A DNA stretch of 47,283 bases from Ascidiaceihabitans sp. (GCA_028248455.1 JAOKHV010000013.1:1-47283), one strand, 5' to 3'; shown: positions 25,090 through 34,829, counted from the first letter of the stretch. A program made the numbers and translations. Notes: generated by a model not told the origin, from the sequence alone.

Positions 25090-26307
25090 GTGACAGAGTT
25101 CACGCTTACCAATCGCATGGCACGCCGGGTCTTTATGGGCCGGCATCTGTTGATCGACACACCGCAAGGTGATGCGGGCCCAAACGAAATGCTTGAGGTT
25201 GTTCGTGGCCTTGGTTTTGTGCAAATCGATAGTATCAATACGGTTGCACGTGCGCATGATCTGATCCTGTTTACCCGCAAAGCGCGTTACATGCCGAATG
25301 CATTAAAAACGTTATATGAGCAGGACAAAGGTCTTTTTGAGCATTGGACACATGACGCAGCCGTCATACCTGTTGAGTTTTACCCCTATTGGCAGATGCG
25401 GCGTGAACGTGACGCAATTAAACTGCAAAAGCAGTGGAAGAACTGGCGACGCGATGGTTTCGAGGCGCAGTTGCAAGTCGTTTTAGACCAAATTCGGGAG
25501 CAGGGTCCGCTGAGCTCGTCAGATGTTGGAAAAGAAGAAGCGCGCGGATCCGGTGGTTGGTGGGACTGGCATCCCTCAAAGACCGCTTTGGAATATCTTT
25601 GGCGAACTGGAGCATTGTCTGTGGTCGGGCGCGAAGGCTTCAAAAAGCGTTACGATTTGACAGAACGTGTACTTGAGGCAACGTTGTCCGACCCAACCAA
25701 CGCACCCGATGTTGAGGGAACAATAGATTGGTGCTGCAACGGCGCTTTGGATCGGTTAGGCTTTGCAACACATGCAGAAATTGCAGCATTCTGGGCGCAT
25801 GTTACCACTGCTGAAGCAAAAGCCTGGTGCATCGCAGCATTAAAGTTTGGTGACATTATTCAGGTCCAAGTCGAGGGTGCAGATGGATTGACTAAGCCAG
25901 CCTTTGCGCGACCCTCTTTGCCAGATGATGCTGGGCTAAATGCAGAACCCACAAGTCGCTTACGCGTTCTTAGCCCGTTTGATCCAGCTCTACGTGATCG
26001 CAAACGTGCAGTACGCTTGTTTGGATTCCAGTATACTGTTGAAATGTTCGTGCCAGATGCCAAACGCAAATACGGATACTATGTTTTCCCACTGCTTGAA
26101 CGAGACCGCTTGGTCGCCCGCGTTGATATGAAGGCGTTTCGGGATCGAGATTGCTTGCATGTGAAAGCGTTGTGGCCAGAAGAGGGCGTTAAATGGACGT
26201 CTGCGCGTGCAAAAGCCTTTGAGGCAGAGTTACATCGCATGATTGATCTTTCTGGCGTCTCTAAAGTCACCTTTGAAGATGGTTGGCTTCGACTAAACGG
26301 AGTTTGA
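25090..26307 (+). CDS. YcaQ/AlkZ-like DNA glycosylase
   Basis: This 405-residue winged-helix protein (HTH_42 family) contains FVQIDSINTVARAHDLILF near residue 47. QID corresponds to the catalytic QxD/QxQ motif of YcaQ/AlkZ glycosylases, which open DNA interstrand crosslinks and remove bulky alkylated bases. WTHDAAVIP and LSPFDPALRDRKR are further family marks. Length is normal. It follows the regulator by six bases, so they may be co-transcribed, and its end overlaps the convergent matB remnant by 15 bases. Confidence 0.85.
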   Translation: MTEFTLTNRMARRVFMGRHLLIDTPQGDAGPNEMLEVVRGLGFVQIDSINTVARAHDLILFTRKARYMPNALKTLYEQDKGLFEHWTHDAAVIPVEFYPYWQMRRERDAIKLQKQWKNWRRDGFEAQLQVVLDQIREQGPLSSSDVGKEEARGSGGWWDWHPSKTALEYLWRTGALSVVGREGFKKRYDLTERVLEATLSDPTNAPDVEGTIDWCCNGALDRLGFATHAEIAAFWAHVTTAEAKAWCIAALKFGDIIQVQVEGADGLTKPAFARPSLPDDAGLNAEPTSRLRVLSPFDPALRDRKRAVRLFGFQYTVEMFVPDAKRKYGYYVFPLLERDRLVARVDMKAFRDRDCLHVKALWPEEGVKWTSARAKAFEAELHRMIDLSGVSKVTFEDGWLRLNGV

Positions 26308-27624
26308 ATTAAACCAATTTGCATATGTTTCGCGCAAAACGTTTTTCTGTACTTTTCCCATCGCGTTTCGTGGCAGTTCATCGATAACGATAAAATCTCG
26401 AGGGTGCTTAAATCGCGCCACATCACGTTTCATCAGTGCTTGGATTTGATCAATATTAGGCCCAGCTTCCTTTCTAACCAATATAGCCAATGCTGCTTCC
26501 TCCATATCGGCATGTAGCACTGCAATTACAGTGCTTTCGAATACGCCAGCTTGATCATCCAAGATCATTTCGAGCTCTTTGGGATAAATGTTGAAGCCAC
26601 CTGAAATGATTAAGTCCTTGCTGCGTCCAACGATGGTAACGTAGCCATCTTCATCCATGCGTGCTAAATCGCCAGTGATGAAAAAGCCATCAGTGCGCAA
26701 TTCTTCAGCGGTTTTTCGGGCATGTTCCAGTAGCCTTGGAATACATTTGCGCCTCGCACTTCGATCCCGCCAATGCCGCCTTGTGGTACAACTATGCTGG
26801 TATTAGGGTCTGTTATCTTGAGATCTACTTCAGGCAGAGGGAAGCCGACACTGCCTGCCCGCCGTTCGCCCGAGTATGGGTTTGACGTACTCATGTTGGT
26901 TTCGGTCAACTCATTGATTATTTTCTCAACGTCGAGTTTAGGTAGGAACATCATTGCTCCCCCCTGATAACGTCACATTGGTGGCAAAAAACAAGCTGTG
27001 AGTGTGAAAGATTGGCAGAGCACGCAATAAAGTGTCATGTGCCGTAAATTGCCACAACTCAGTTAGTGCCTCCGCATTCGAAAGTAAGTTGCCTTGACTC
27101 AGCATTGCACCTTTTGAACGGCCAGTTGTTCCAGAGGTGTACAAAAGGGCAGCAAGGTCGCGTGAACTGCGTTGTGCGATTCTACATGTTTTTGGTTTGG
27201 TACTAGCCGCATCGGCAAAGCTGCCTTCGCCATTCGGCCCAAGCGTTAGGATTTGTGCACCCGCTGATTGCGCGATTGTCTTCAAGGCCGCATGATTTTT
27301 GTGATCACACAGAAACAGTCGCGCACTACTATCGTTTAGAAAATAAGACAATTCGGCGGGTGCCTAAGCAGTATTAAGGAGGAGGAAAACGGTGCCGGTC
27401 AAGGTGCAAGCAGCATATACAGCAAGCGCTTCGAGTGATTTTTCGATTTGAACAGCCAACCTGTTACCAACCTCAAGACCGGAGTCCCGTATCACGTTGG
27501 CGTACTGAGCGGTTTGATCCAAGAAACCACTATAGCTAATTCGATCACCGTTTGGCAAAATTAGGATTGTTGCTGTCGAACCAATATGGGATGCGAATAG
27601 TTTGTCAAAGAGTGGGTTGGCCAT
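26293..27624 (-). pseudogene. matB: Malonyl-CoA synthetase gene, multiply broken
   Basis: Starting at ATG 27624 with a good GGAGG site, the pieces read LFDKLFASHIG, then LYTSGTTGRSKGAMLS, TETNMSTSNPYSGERR, VPQGGIGGIEVRG and VGRSKDLIISGGFNIYPKE: an ANL-family acyl-CoA ligase of the MatB type. Lesions are a TAG after LLLNTA (near 27366), an extra G in a G-run near 26960, an internal deletion of roughly 90 codons between LDVEKIINE and TETNM, and a missing A in the run near 26720. MatB makes malonyl-CoA from malonate. It cannot be functional here. Confidence 0.92.
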
Positions 27625-27730
27625 ATGCGTTCCTCCAGTCTTGCGTATTTGTGGACTGAATGCGTGTAAGAGGCCACGCGTTGCTTGCGGCGGGGTCGAT
27701 GGCAACCTAGTTTGACATCAAAGCACCGAA

Positions 27731-28501
27731 ATGAAGAACATGATGACAGAGAAATTTGAAACTCAAGAAACATGGCCGCAGATTAAAACTGTTGGTTTGG
27801 CTGGGGTCATTGTCACGTTCTCTGGTGTATTGTCAGAACCGGCCAATCGGGCAGCGATAGCGTTTCTCGCTGGAGTACGCGCTGCGGAGTGGGAAGAGGT
27901 AGAAGAAAGCAACTCAACTCTTGTTTCAACTTTTTTAAAGATGGATTTGTCCGTTCATCGACCGGAGCCAATCATCGAGCGGCTACAGAATTTAGTTGAT
28001 AGTAGGGACTGGTTGGCTGCGCCGCTTCCGTCTGGGCGGACACTATGGCGAGTCCCGACGTTGTTTGGCACTGATCGTGCTCCGCAACTGGCAGAAGCTG
28101 CAGAGCTAGCAGGGCAAACTATCGAGCAGGCGATCACAGATTTGTCTACGACATCGATGCGAGTTCTAACGATAGGTTTTGCACCGGGCCAGCCTTATCT
28201 AGGTACATTGCCTGACTATTGGAATATCCCAAGACAAACGAAAATTACGCCTAATGTTCCCGCGGGATCTTTGGTCACAGCCGTACGCCAATTCTGCCTT
28301 TTTCCATATGCAACCCCAACGGGTTGGCGCCATGTTGGTGCGACAAGCTTTTTGTCCTTCCGGCCTAAGTCTGAGAGACCCTTTCCATTGTCACCTGGTG
28401 ACGAGATGATATTTGATCCCGTCACCGAAGTAGAGTTCTTGAAGATTGAATCCAGTGATCAATCTGGCAATGGTGGTGCCCAAACTGAGATGCTGAAATG
28501 A
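27731..28501 (+). CDS. pxpB: 5-oxoprolinase subunit PxpB
   Basis: This 256-residue KipI / allophanate-hydrolase-subunit-1 protein has GFAPGQPYLGTLP near residue 155, VPAGSLVTAVRQ and the end-region LSPGDEMIFDPV. With PxpC and PxpA it forms the ATP-dependent prokaryotic 5-oxoprolinase that opens 5-oxoproline to glutamate, clearing a spontaneous damage product of glutamine. Its stop overlaps the pxpC ATG by four bases. The matB remnant is divergent with ~105 bases between. Confidence 0.9.
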   Translation: MKNMMTEKFETQETWPQIKTVGLAGVIVTFSGVLSEPANRAAIAFLAGVRAAEWEEVEESNSTLVSTFLKMDLSVHRPEPIIERLQNLVDSRDWLAAPLPSGRTLWRVPTLFGTDRAPQLAEAAELAGQTIEQAITDLSTTSMRVLTIGFAPGQPYLGTLPDYWNIPRQTKITPNVPAGSLVTAVRQFCLFPYATPTGWRHVGATSFLSFRPKSERPFPLSPGDEMIFDPVTEVEFLKIESSDQSGNGGAQTEMLK

Positions 28502-29523
28502 ACCGAACCCTGATCGTCCGCAGTATTGGGCCAGCAGCTGCGGTCCAAGATTTGGGTCGCACAGGCTTTATGTCGGCGGGATTGACCCGTGGTGGCGCGT
28601 CTGACCCTGCGGCGCTGCATGAAGGGGCAGCTTTGCTCGGTCAAAGGCTCTCATGTGCGGTATTGGAGATGGCCGGTATCGGTGGCGTGTTTGAAGCCAC
28701 CAGCGACATTCGAATTGCTCTGACTGGTGCTGTTATGGATGCGACAATCGATGGTGCCACAGTTCAGTGGAATGCGAGTCATCTATTATCGGCATGTAGC
28801 GTTTTGAAGATTGGAGCCGCGAGACGCGGCAACTTTGGATATCTGCATGTTGGGGGTGGTTTTGCCACCCCGTCTTATCTGGGGACGCAAGGCTGTCATA
28901 TGTCTGCGGGTTTAGGACTGTTGATCGCGGAGGGAGATATATTGCCTGTCGGTAGTGATGCATCCACTGATACAGGTTTTTATGTGGTTCCTGAGCAACG
29001 CTTAGACGGCGGTAAAATCTGTTTCGTACGCAGCATGCAAAGCGACAAATTCGAAGATAGTACGATGACCCGTTTCACCAAAACTGAGTTTCGCCGTGAT
29101 CCGCGTGGAAACCGCCAAGGTATTCGGATGGACTTTGACGGTGAAGGTTTCCAATCAGGTGGACAATTGAACATCGTTTCCGAAGTGACCATTGCAGGTG
29201 ACATTCAGATTACTGGAGATGGGACGCCATTTGTCTTGATGCATGAGTGCCAAACGACAGGTGGTTACCCTCGCATTGGGACGATCTTACCTTGTGATTT
29301 AAACAAAATTTCGCAAGCACCGATTGGCAGTTCCCTTAAATTTGAATTGGTAACTCTTGAAGAGGGTGCTGCGATTCAGGCCCGCGCCAGTGCAGTACTT
29401 TCAGGTCTAACTAAATCAATTAAGCCGTTGATCCGAGACGTAACAACGATCCAAGATTTGCTCAGTTATCAGCTGATTAGCGGTGCAATTTCTGCCAAGA
29501 ACGATCCCTTAGATGAAGGATAA
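28498..29523 (+). CDS. pxpC: 5-oxoprolinase subunit PxpC
   Basis: This 341-residue KipA / allophanate-hydrolase-subunit-2 protein has IGPAAAVQDLGRTGFMSAGLTRGG at its start (in two conserved parts), GNFGYLHVGGGFATP, QGIRMDFDGEGFQSGG, and MHECQTTGGYPRIG near residue 250. It is coupled to pxpB by an ATGA overlap and followed six bases later by pxpA. The three adjacent genes make the assignment as 5-oxoprolinase much firmer than any subunit alone. Confidence 0.91.
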   Translation: MNRTLIVRSIGPAAAVQDLGRTGFMSAGLTRGGASDPAALHEGAALLGQRLSCAVLEMAGIGGVFEATSDIRIALTGAVMDATIDGATVQWNASHLLSACSVLKIGAARRGNFGYLHVGGGFATPSYLGTQGCHMSAGLGLLIAEGDILPVGSDASTDTGFYVVPEQRLDGGKICFVRSMQSDKFEDSTMTRFTKTEFRRDPRGNRQGIRMDFDGEGFQSGGQLNIVSEVTIAGDIQITGDGTPFVLMHECQTTGGYPRIGTILPCDLNKISQAPIGSSLKFELVTLEEGAAIQARASAVLSGLTKSIKPLIRDVTTIQDLLSYQLISGAISAKNDPLDEG

Positions 29524-29529
29524 TTTGAA

Positions 29530-30300
29530 ATGAAGCAAGTCGATCTGAATGCTGATATGGGTGAAAGCTTTGGTCCGTGGAAAATGGGTGATGATGCAGC
29601 TTTGCTCAATACTGTATCATCAGCCAACATAGCTTGTGGTGCGCATGCTGGTGACCCCGATGTGATGGCAGCAACTATGGCGCTTGCGCGTGACAATGGT
29701 GTTGGGATCGGTACGCATCCAGGCTTTCCTGATCTGCAGGGATTTGGCAGGCGCAGAATGCATGTTCCTATTGCTTCGTTGCAAAACTCTATTCGTGTTC
29801 AGGTGGGTGGATCACTTGGAATGGCACGTGCATTGGGTGCAAAGGTCCGACATTTGAAACTACATGGCGCGATGTCGAACATGACGTGTGAAGATGAATC
29901 AATGGCATACGCACTTTATGAGGCAGCACTATCGGTCGATCCAAATTTAATAATTATGGTTTTGGCAGCGACAGAACAGGTGAAAGCTGTACAATCTTTG
30001 GGTTGCGCTTATGCTTGCGAAATTTTTGCCGATCGCGCCTACAATGACGACGCAACGCTTGTTGATCGAAGTAAACAGGGAGCGGTCATCCATGATGCTG
30101 AACTGGCAGGAAAACGGGTGGTAGAGATGGTGCAGGCCCAAGCAATTATTACAGAAAGTGGCAAACACATCCCAACGCCTATCGATACGATTTGCTTGCA
30201 TGGGGACGGGGCTACTGCAGTTCAGATGGCCAACACAGTACGTAACAAACTTGAGGTATCCAAAATTTCGGTGGGTACCTTTAGTGGGCGGTTTGATTAA
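29530..30300 (+). CDS. pxpA: 5-oxoprolinase subunit PxpA (LamB/YcsF)
   Basis: This 256-residue LamB/YcsF protein opens with VDLNADMGESFGPW, then SANIACGAHAGDPDVM, GTHPGFPDLQGFGRR, LKLHGAMSN and ICLHGDGATAVQMA, all hallmark stretches with the conserved Asp/His of the active site. It ends the pxpBCA operon. Length is normal and nothing is missing. Confidence 0.93.
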   Translation: MKQVDLNADMGESFGPWKMGDDAALLNTVSSANIACGAHAGDPDVMAATMALARDNGVGIGTHPGFPDLQGFGRRRMHVPIASLQNSIRVQVGGSLGMARALGAKVRHLKLHGAMSNMTCEDESMAYALYEAALSVDPNLIIMVLAATEQVKAVQSLGCAYACEIFADRAYNDDATLVDRSKQGAVIHDAELAGKRVVEMVQAQAIITESGKHIPTPIDTICLHGDGATAVQMANTVRNKLEVSKISVGTFSGRFD

Positions 30301-30314
30301 TGAGATCAATTCTG

Positions 30315-30366
30315 ACTATTTTAGTAAAGAACCTTGCAATCCCCCCAAAATCTGTTAGTTGACTAA
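30315..30366. promoter_or_regulatory. Possible operator palindromes before the iron-binding protein gene
   Basis: Two small inverted repeats, ACTA-ttt-TAGT at 30315-30325 and TTAGT-tg-ACTAA at 30355-30366, share the same half-site and lie in the 93-bp gap upstream of the iron transporter gene. They could bind an iron regulator. I do not match them to a defined Fur, Irr or RirA consensus. Confidence 0.35.
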
Positions 30367-30393
30367 AACTGTAAGTTAATCTTGGAGGGTGTC

Positions 30394-31416
30394 ATGTCCA
30401 TGAAATTGGAACTACTAGTACTTATCACAGCCTTGATCGCGTCCAGTTACTCAGCCGCTTTTGCAGAGAGTGAAGTTAATCTCTATTCTTCACGCCACTA
30501 CGACACTGACGAACGTCTTTATTCTGAGTTCACTGAGCAGACCGGCATCACCGTTAACCGTATCGAGGGTAAAGCGGATGAGTTGATTGCACGTATGGCG
30601 GCCGAAGGTTTGAATTCTCCGGCTGATATTTTGATCACGGTGGATACTTCCCGCCTGGAACGTGCAAAAGATTCTGGTGTTTTGCAATCGACCGACAGCG
30701 CAGTTTTAGAGGCGCGTATTCCAAGCAATCTACAAGATTCGGCCAATCAATGGTTTGGCTTCTCACAACGTGCACGGATTGTCTTCTTTGATAAAAACGA
30801 TGTGACTAACCCACCTGCATCTTATCTTGATCTGGCTGATCCGGCCTACAAAGGTATGGTGTGTCACCGTTCTTCAACCAATGTTTATTCGCAAACGCTG
30901 TTGTCCGCTGTGATCGAAAATCATGGTGAAGAAGCAGCAACTGAGTGGGCAAAAGGCTTTGTCTCGAACTTTGCTCGTAAACCCCAAGGCGGTGATACGG
31001 ATCAGTTGCGGGGGCTGGTTTCTGGTGAATGTGAAATTTCTATCTCGAACACATACTATTTCGCCCGCGCACTGCGCCGCGATGTAAAAGGTGTAACATC
31101 TGACATTGATATGATCGGTTGGGTGTTTCCATCACAAGAAGCTGAAGGCGCGCACATGAACCTATCAGGCGCTGGAGTGGCTAAGAATGCCCCGAACCGT
31201 GATAACGCGGTTAAGTTCCTTGAGTACTTAGCATCAGATCAGGCTCAGAAATACTTCTCTGCTGGTAACGACGAATATCCAGCTGTAGCCGGTGTTGGGC
31301 TTAGCGAGTCTGTTGCAAAACTGGGGTTCTTCAAAGCGGATGGCGTTAATCTAAGTGCTGTGGCGAAGAGCCTTCCAGTTGCACAAAAGATCTTTGGGAT
31401 TGCTGATTGGCAATAA
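30394..31416 (+). CDS. Fe(3+) ABC transporter substrate-binding protein
   Basis: The ATG at 30394 has GGAGG five bases upstream. The 340-residue product has a signal peptide (LITALIASSYSAAFA) and the FbpA/FutA fold: NLYSSRHYDTDERLY, ADILITVD, SSTNVYSQTLLSAV and SNTYYFAR, whose Tyr pair binds ferric iron in this family. It is periplasmic. No permease or ATPase of the iron type lies next to it, and a strong terminator follows, so its membrane partners must be encoded elsewhere. Confidence 0.9.
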   Translation: MSMKLELLVLITALIASSYSAAFAESEVNLYSSRHYDTDERLYSEFTEQTGITVNRIEGKADELIARMAAEGLNSPADILITVDTSRLERAKDSGVLQSTDSAVLEARIPSNLQDSANQWFGFSQRARIVFFDKNDVTNPPASYLDLADPAYKGMVCHRSSTNVYSQTLLSAVIENHGEEAATEWAKGFVSNFARKPQGGDTDQLRGLVSGECEISISNTYYFARALRRDVKGVTSDIDMIGWVFPSQEAEGAHMNLSGAGVAKNAPNRDNAVKFLEYLASDQAQKYFSAGNDEYPAVAGVGLSESVAKLGFFKADGVNLSAVAKSLPVAQKIFGIADWQ

Positions 31417-31438
31417 AGCTAACGACAGTTCAGTTCTT

Positions 31439-31472
31439 GAACAGGCGTGGATCATTCCGCGCCTGTTCTTGT
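31439..31472 (+). terminator. Terminator of the iron-binding protein gene
   Basis: GAACAGGCG pairs with CGCCTGTTC (31439-31447 with 31460-31468) and is followed by TTGT. It lies 22 bases after the stop codon. Confidence 0.75.
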
Positions 31473-31526
31473 ATCTAAGAACTCTATATCCTAGCGTTAG
31501 AATTCCCTCGGCAGGTACTGATCTAG

Positions 31527-32231
31527 ATGAATGACATATCCCAAGGATTGCTTGCCGCGCTGCGTCTTATTGTGACGTTTGACGCTGAACTTTGGGAAAT
31601 CAGCTTGCGGTCGCTACAGGTCAGTTTGACGGCGGTAATCATTGCCTCAGCGGTTGCAATGCCTTTTGGCGCATTCCTTGCCGTGCAACGGTTCAAGTAC
31701 CGACGGCTCATTATTTCAATAATGAATGCGCTGATGGGATTACCGCCAGTCGTTGTTGGTTTGATCTTTTATATCCTCTTATCTCGTTCTGGTCCCTTTG
31801 GTGTCTTTGGTTTGTTATTCACGCCATGGGCCATGATCATTGTCCAAATTGTGATTATCACCCCAATTATCGCCTCAATTTCGCACCAAGCTATGCGCGA
31901 ACTTTGGGCGGAATATCATGACCTTCTTATCTCGCTGAACACCAGTAAATGGCAGCGGATCAAAACATTGATCTGGGATGGAAGACGCAACCTTTTGACC
32001 GCGGGACTTGCCGGATTTGGTCGCGCAATTGGTGAGGTCGGTGCAATCATGATCGTTGGTGGAAACATTGAACATGCGACGCGCGTTCTGACGACAGCGA
32101 TTGCGCTGGAAACGGGAAAGGGTGACTTTGCCTTAGCACTGGGCCTTGGCTTTGTCCTTATTGGTCTCGCGTTGTTTGTGAATATCTCAATTCATTGGTT
32201 GTCACGTACGGAACGGGAGAGGAGGTGGTGA
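31527..32231 (+). CDS. tupB: Tungstate ABC transporter permease TupB
   Basis: This 234-residue inner-membrane protein has about five or six membrane helices and the ABC permease loop GRAIGEVGAIMIVGGNI near residue 155 (EAA-type contact with the ATPase). Identity as tungstate permease comes from the following tupC and tupA genes. Tungstate would supply enzymes such as W-dependent formate dehydrogenase or aldehyde oxidoreductases. The stop overlaps the likely tupC start. Confidence 0.87.
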   Translation: MNDISQGLLAALRLIVTFDAELWEISLRSLQVSLTAVIIASAVAMPFGAFLAVQRFKYRRLIISIMNALMGLPPVVVGLIFYILLSRSGPFGVFGLLFTPWAMIIVQIVIITPIIASISHQAMRELWAEYHDLLISLNTSKWQRIKTLIWDGRRNLLTAGLAGFGRAIGEVGAIMIVGGNIEHATRVLTTAIALETGKGDFALALGLGFVLIGLALFVNISIHWLSRTERERRW

Positions 32232-32932
32232 GCAATATGTTTCCTTTGTGCCTCTCGAATGTCAGCGTTGCTCGGCGTGGAAAATCCGTTTTAGGGCCTG
32301 TCGATCTGGTGATTGATCAAGGGGGCCCTACAATGGTTATCGGTCCCAATGGATCAGGTAAGACGACACTTTTGCGCGTGATGCACGGGATCGAGCGTAT
32401 TTCAGAGGGCACCGCTGCATGGGCAAAACCGGATCACGCAAACCATGCCTATGTATTCCAGTCACCCGTTGTGTTGCGCCGCACAGTTGCAGAAAACCTC
32501 AGCTATCCTCTATACCTGATCAAATACGCAAAACCTGAAATCAATACAGCCGTGGAGTATTGGATCGAACGCATTGGCCTTGGCAAAGTTGCAAACCGAT
32601 CTGCGACGCGCTTGTCGGGTGGTGAACGACAAAAACTTGCTATTGCACGGGCCTTGATCCGTGACCCTAAAGTTTTGTTCTTAGACGAACCATGTTCCAA
32701 TCTAGACGGCCAATCGACCCGCGAAATTGAAACCCTTTTGCTGGAAACGGCCGCTGCTGGAACACGCATTATTATGGCCACTCATGATATGGCACAGGCG
32801 CGCCGCCTTGCTGCTGATGTAGTTTTTATGAAATCAGGGCGTATCGCTGAAACGGGTTTGGCACCCGATGTGTTTGATGCCCCCAAGACATCTGAACTGA
32901 AGGCGTTCTTCAAAGGTGATATTTTAGAATGA
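32228..32932 (+). CDS. tupC: Tungstate ABC transporter ATPase TupC
   Basis: This ABC ATPase of about 235 residues has Walker A GPNGSGKTT, a Q-loop (VFQSPVVLRR), signature LSGGERQKLAIARAL, Walker B VLFLDEPCSNLD and an H-loop (MATHD). I place the start at the GTG at 32228, overlapping the tupB stop in GTGA; an ATG three codons on (32237), at better distance from AGGAGG, is equally possible. It energises TupB. Its stop overlaps the tupA ATG by four bases. Confidence 0.87.
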   Translation: MSNMFPLCLSNVSVARRGKSVLGPVDLVIDQGGPTMVIGPNGSGKTTLLRVMHGIERISEGTAAWAKPDHANHAYVFQSPVVLRRTVAENLSYPLYLIKYAKPEINTAVEYWIERIGLGKVANRSATRLSGGERQKLAIARALIRDPKVLFLDEPCSNLDGQSTREIETLLLETAAAGTRIIMATHDMAQARRLAADVVFMKSGRIAETGLAPDVFDAPKTSELKAFFKGDILE

Positions 32933-33729
32933 TACGTACGCTTATTTCCGCTACATTTCTTTGTGCAGCAAGCATGACGCAGGCAGATACTCTGAAGCTT
33001 GCCGTGACCACTTCGTTTGAAAATTCGGGACTGGCAGATGTCTTGCTGCCAGCGATCGAAGCTGACCTTGGAATAGATTTGCAGTTGCTCGTCGTTGGCA
33101 CGGGTCAGGCATTGAGGTTAGGTGCAGGGGGGGACGTTGATGCAATCCTTGTTCATTCGCGGGCTTCTGAAGAGGTGTTTGTTGCGGATGGGTTTGGCAC
33201 GCACCGCAGCGAAATCATGTACAATGATTTTGTGCTGATTGGTCCTAAATCGGACAAGGCTCAGATTGGCGCAACAAGTGGCGCGGCCGAAAGCCTGCAA
33301 AGAATAGCAGATGCTCAGGCGACATATGTCAGCCGTGGTGATGACAGTGGAACGCACAAAGCGGAACTGAAAGTATGGCAGATCGCTGAACGAGAGCCAG
33401 CTACGTTTGGCTCTTGGTACAACGCCGTCGGGGCCGGGATGGGAACCGCCTTAAACACCGCATCTGCCCTCAATGCTTACATCCTATCGGATCGGGCGAG
33501 CTGGCTAAATTTCAAGAACAAGGGCGATTTGGCGCTGCTGTTTTCCGGCGATCCAGTGCTGTTCAACCAGTACGCATATTTACCGGTCAATCCGGCAAAG
33601 CATCCGACTGTGCAGTATGAGATGGCGATGCAATTGGAGGAATGGTTGCTCAGCGACAAGTCGGCTGCGTCGATCAATAACTATCGGATCAATGGCGAAA
33701 CGCTGTTTGTCTTCAACGGACAACAATAG
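32929..33729 (+). CDS. tupA: Tungstate-binding protein TupA
   Basis: The product has 266 residues with a short signal peptide (LISATFLCAASMTQA). TTSFENSGL near residue 25 is the TTTS-x-xNSGL anion-binding motif of TupA proteins. Further motifs are VVGTGQALRLGAGGDVDAI, MYNDFVLIGP and SRGDDSGTHKAE, with the conserved Arg/Ser ligands. It is periplasmic. Binding protein last in the operon is less usual but fits translational coupling of all three genes. Confidence 0.9.
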   Translation: MIRTLISATFLCAASMTQADTLKLAVTTSFENSGLADVLLPAIEADLGIDLQLLVVGTGQALRLGAGGDVDAILVHSRASEEVFVADGFGTHRSEIMYNDFVLIGPKSDKAQIGATSGAAESLQRIADAQATYVSRGDDSGTHKAELKVWQIAEREPATFGSWYNAVGAGMGTALNTASALNAYILSDRASWLNFKNKGDLALLFSGDPVLFNQYAYLPVNPAKHPTVQYEMAMQLEEWLLSDKSAASINNYRINGETLFVFNGQQ

Positions 33730-33740
33730 AGATAGGTGGT

Positions 33741-33766
33741 GCAGAGCGAACCAAAGCCCGCTCTGC
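33741..33766. terminator. Hairpin between convergent tupA and ABC ATPase genes
   Basis: GCAGAGCG and CGCTCTGC are perfect 8-bp arms around a 10-base loop. There is no T-run on either side, so termination is possible but weakly supported. Confidence 0.45.
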
Positions 33767-33774
33767 TAGATGTA

Positions 33775-34818
33775 TTAAGCCGCTTGCGTGCTTGAGATGC
33801 GTGGAACCAGTGCTTTGACCAGATCCCGCATGTTTAGTTCACCAATAGGCTCACCGTCGCTCATTACGCGGTAGGTCAATGCGGTATCGCCCTCTGACAG
33901 CGCAATCAAAGATTCAAGGTTGTCATCGGCCTCAACGTCGCCAGCAAATTTCTTACTCTTCAACGGGTTCGTAATGGAACGAATACGCAGAACGCGAGCG
34001 CGATTAATGTCGCTTACAAAATCCTCGATGTAGGGATCTGCTGGGTTCAGCAGAATGCCTTGCGGCTCGCCCTGTTGAACGACAGCACCGTCTTTGAGGA
34101 TCACAAGATGGTCCGCCAATTTGAGCGCCTCGTCCAAGTCGTGCGTAATGAAGATGATCGTTTTCTTCAGCTCAAGCTGTAGCTCAAGCAACAAGTCTTG
34201 CATGTCTGTGCGGATCAAAGGGTCGAGGGCAGAAAATGCCTCGTCCATCAACATGATGTCAGTGTTTGCGGTCAGCGCACGGGCGATGCCCACACGTTGC
34301 TGCATTCCCCCTGACAGTTGTGATGGATAGTGGTCTTCATAACCACCTAACCCAACACGCTCTAGCCATTTGCGGGCCTCAGTGTCTTGGGTTTCTTTGT
34401 CCATCCCACGTACGTCCAATGACATGGCTGCGTTCTGCTGAACTGTACGGTGTGGCAGCAGCGCGAACTTCTGGAACACCATCGACATCTTCTCTTGGCG
34501 TAGAGTGCGAAGATCAGCTTGGGACAGTTGTGTAACGTCCTCACCATCTACAACGATCTCACCAGCAGTGGGTTCAATCAGACGGTTAAGGTGACGAATG
34601 AGGGTAGATTTCCCCGAACCAGATAGGCCCATCACGACAGTGATTTCACCAGCTTGCATATCCACGTCGATCGATTGAAGACCCAAAACATGTTTGTGCT
34701 TTTCGAGCAGTTCTTCTTTGCTCATGCCATTTTGAACATGTGGCAAAACTGATTTATCATCAGTACCAAAGATCTTGAAAAGGCCGCGCAGTTTAACTTT
34801 TGGTGTGTTCTTTAGCAT
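33775..34818 (-). CDS. Betaine/choline/TMAO-type ABC transporter ATPase
   Basis: This 347-residue ATPase is of the ProV/OpuA kind, with Walker A GLSGSGKST near residue 64, the family-typical VFQKFALLPHRTV, signature LSGGMQQRVGIARAL and MLMDEAFSALDP. The C-terminal ~70 residues form an accessory domain. It powers the permease encoded 11 bases upstream. Gene order (binding protein, permease, ATPase) is like tmoXWV and choXWV systems of Roseobacters. Confidence 0.88.
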   Translation of the reverse strand: MLKNTPKVKLRGLFKIFGTDDKSVLPHVQNGMSKEELLEKHKHVLGLQSIDVDMQAGEITVVMGLSGSGKSTLIRHLNRLIEPTAGEIVVDGEDVTQLSQADLRTLRQEKMSMVFQKFALLPHRTVQQNAAMSLDVRGMDKETQDTEARKWLERVGLGGYEDHYPSQLSGGMQQRVGIARALTANTDIMLMDEAFSALDPLIRTDMQDLLLELQLELKKTIIFITHDLDEALKLADHLVILKDGAVVQQGEPQGILLNPADPYIEDFVSDINRARVLRIRSITNPLKSKKFAGDVEADDNLESLIALSEGDTALTYRVMSDGEPIGELNMRDLVKALVPRISSTQAA

Positions 34819-34829
34819 GTGCGGGCCCC

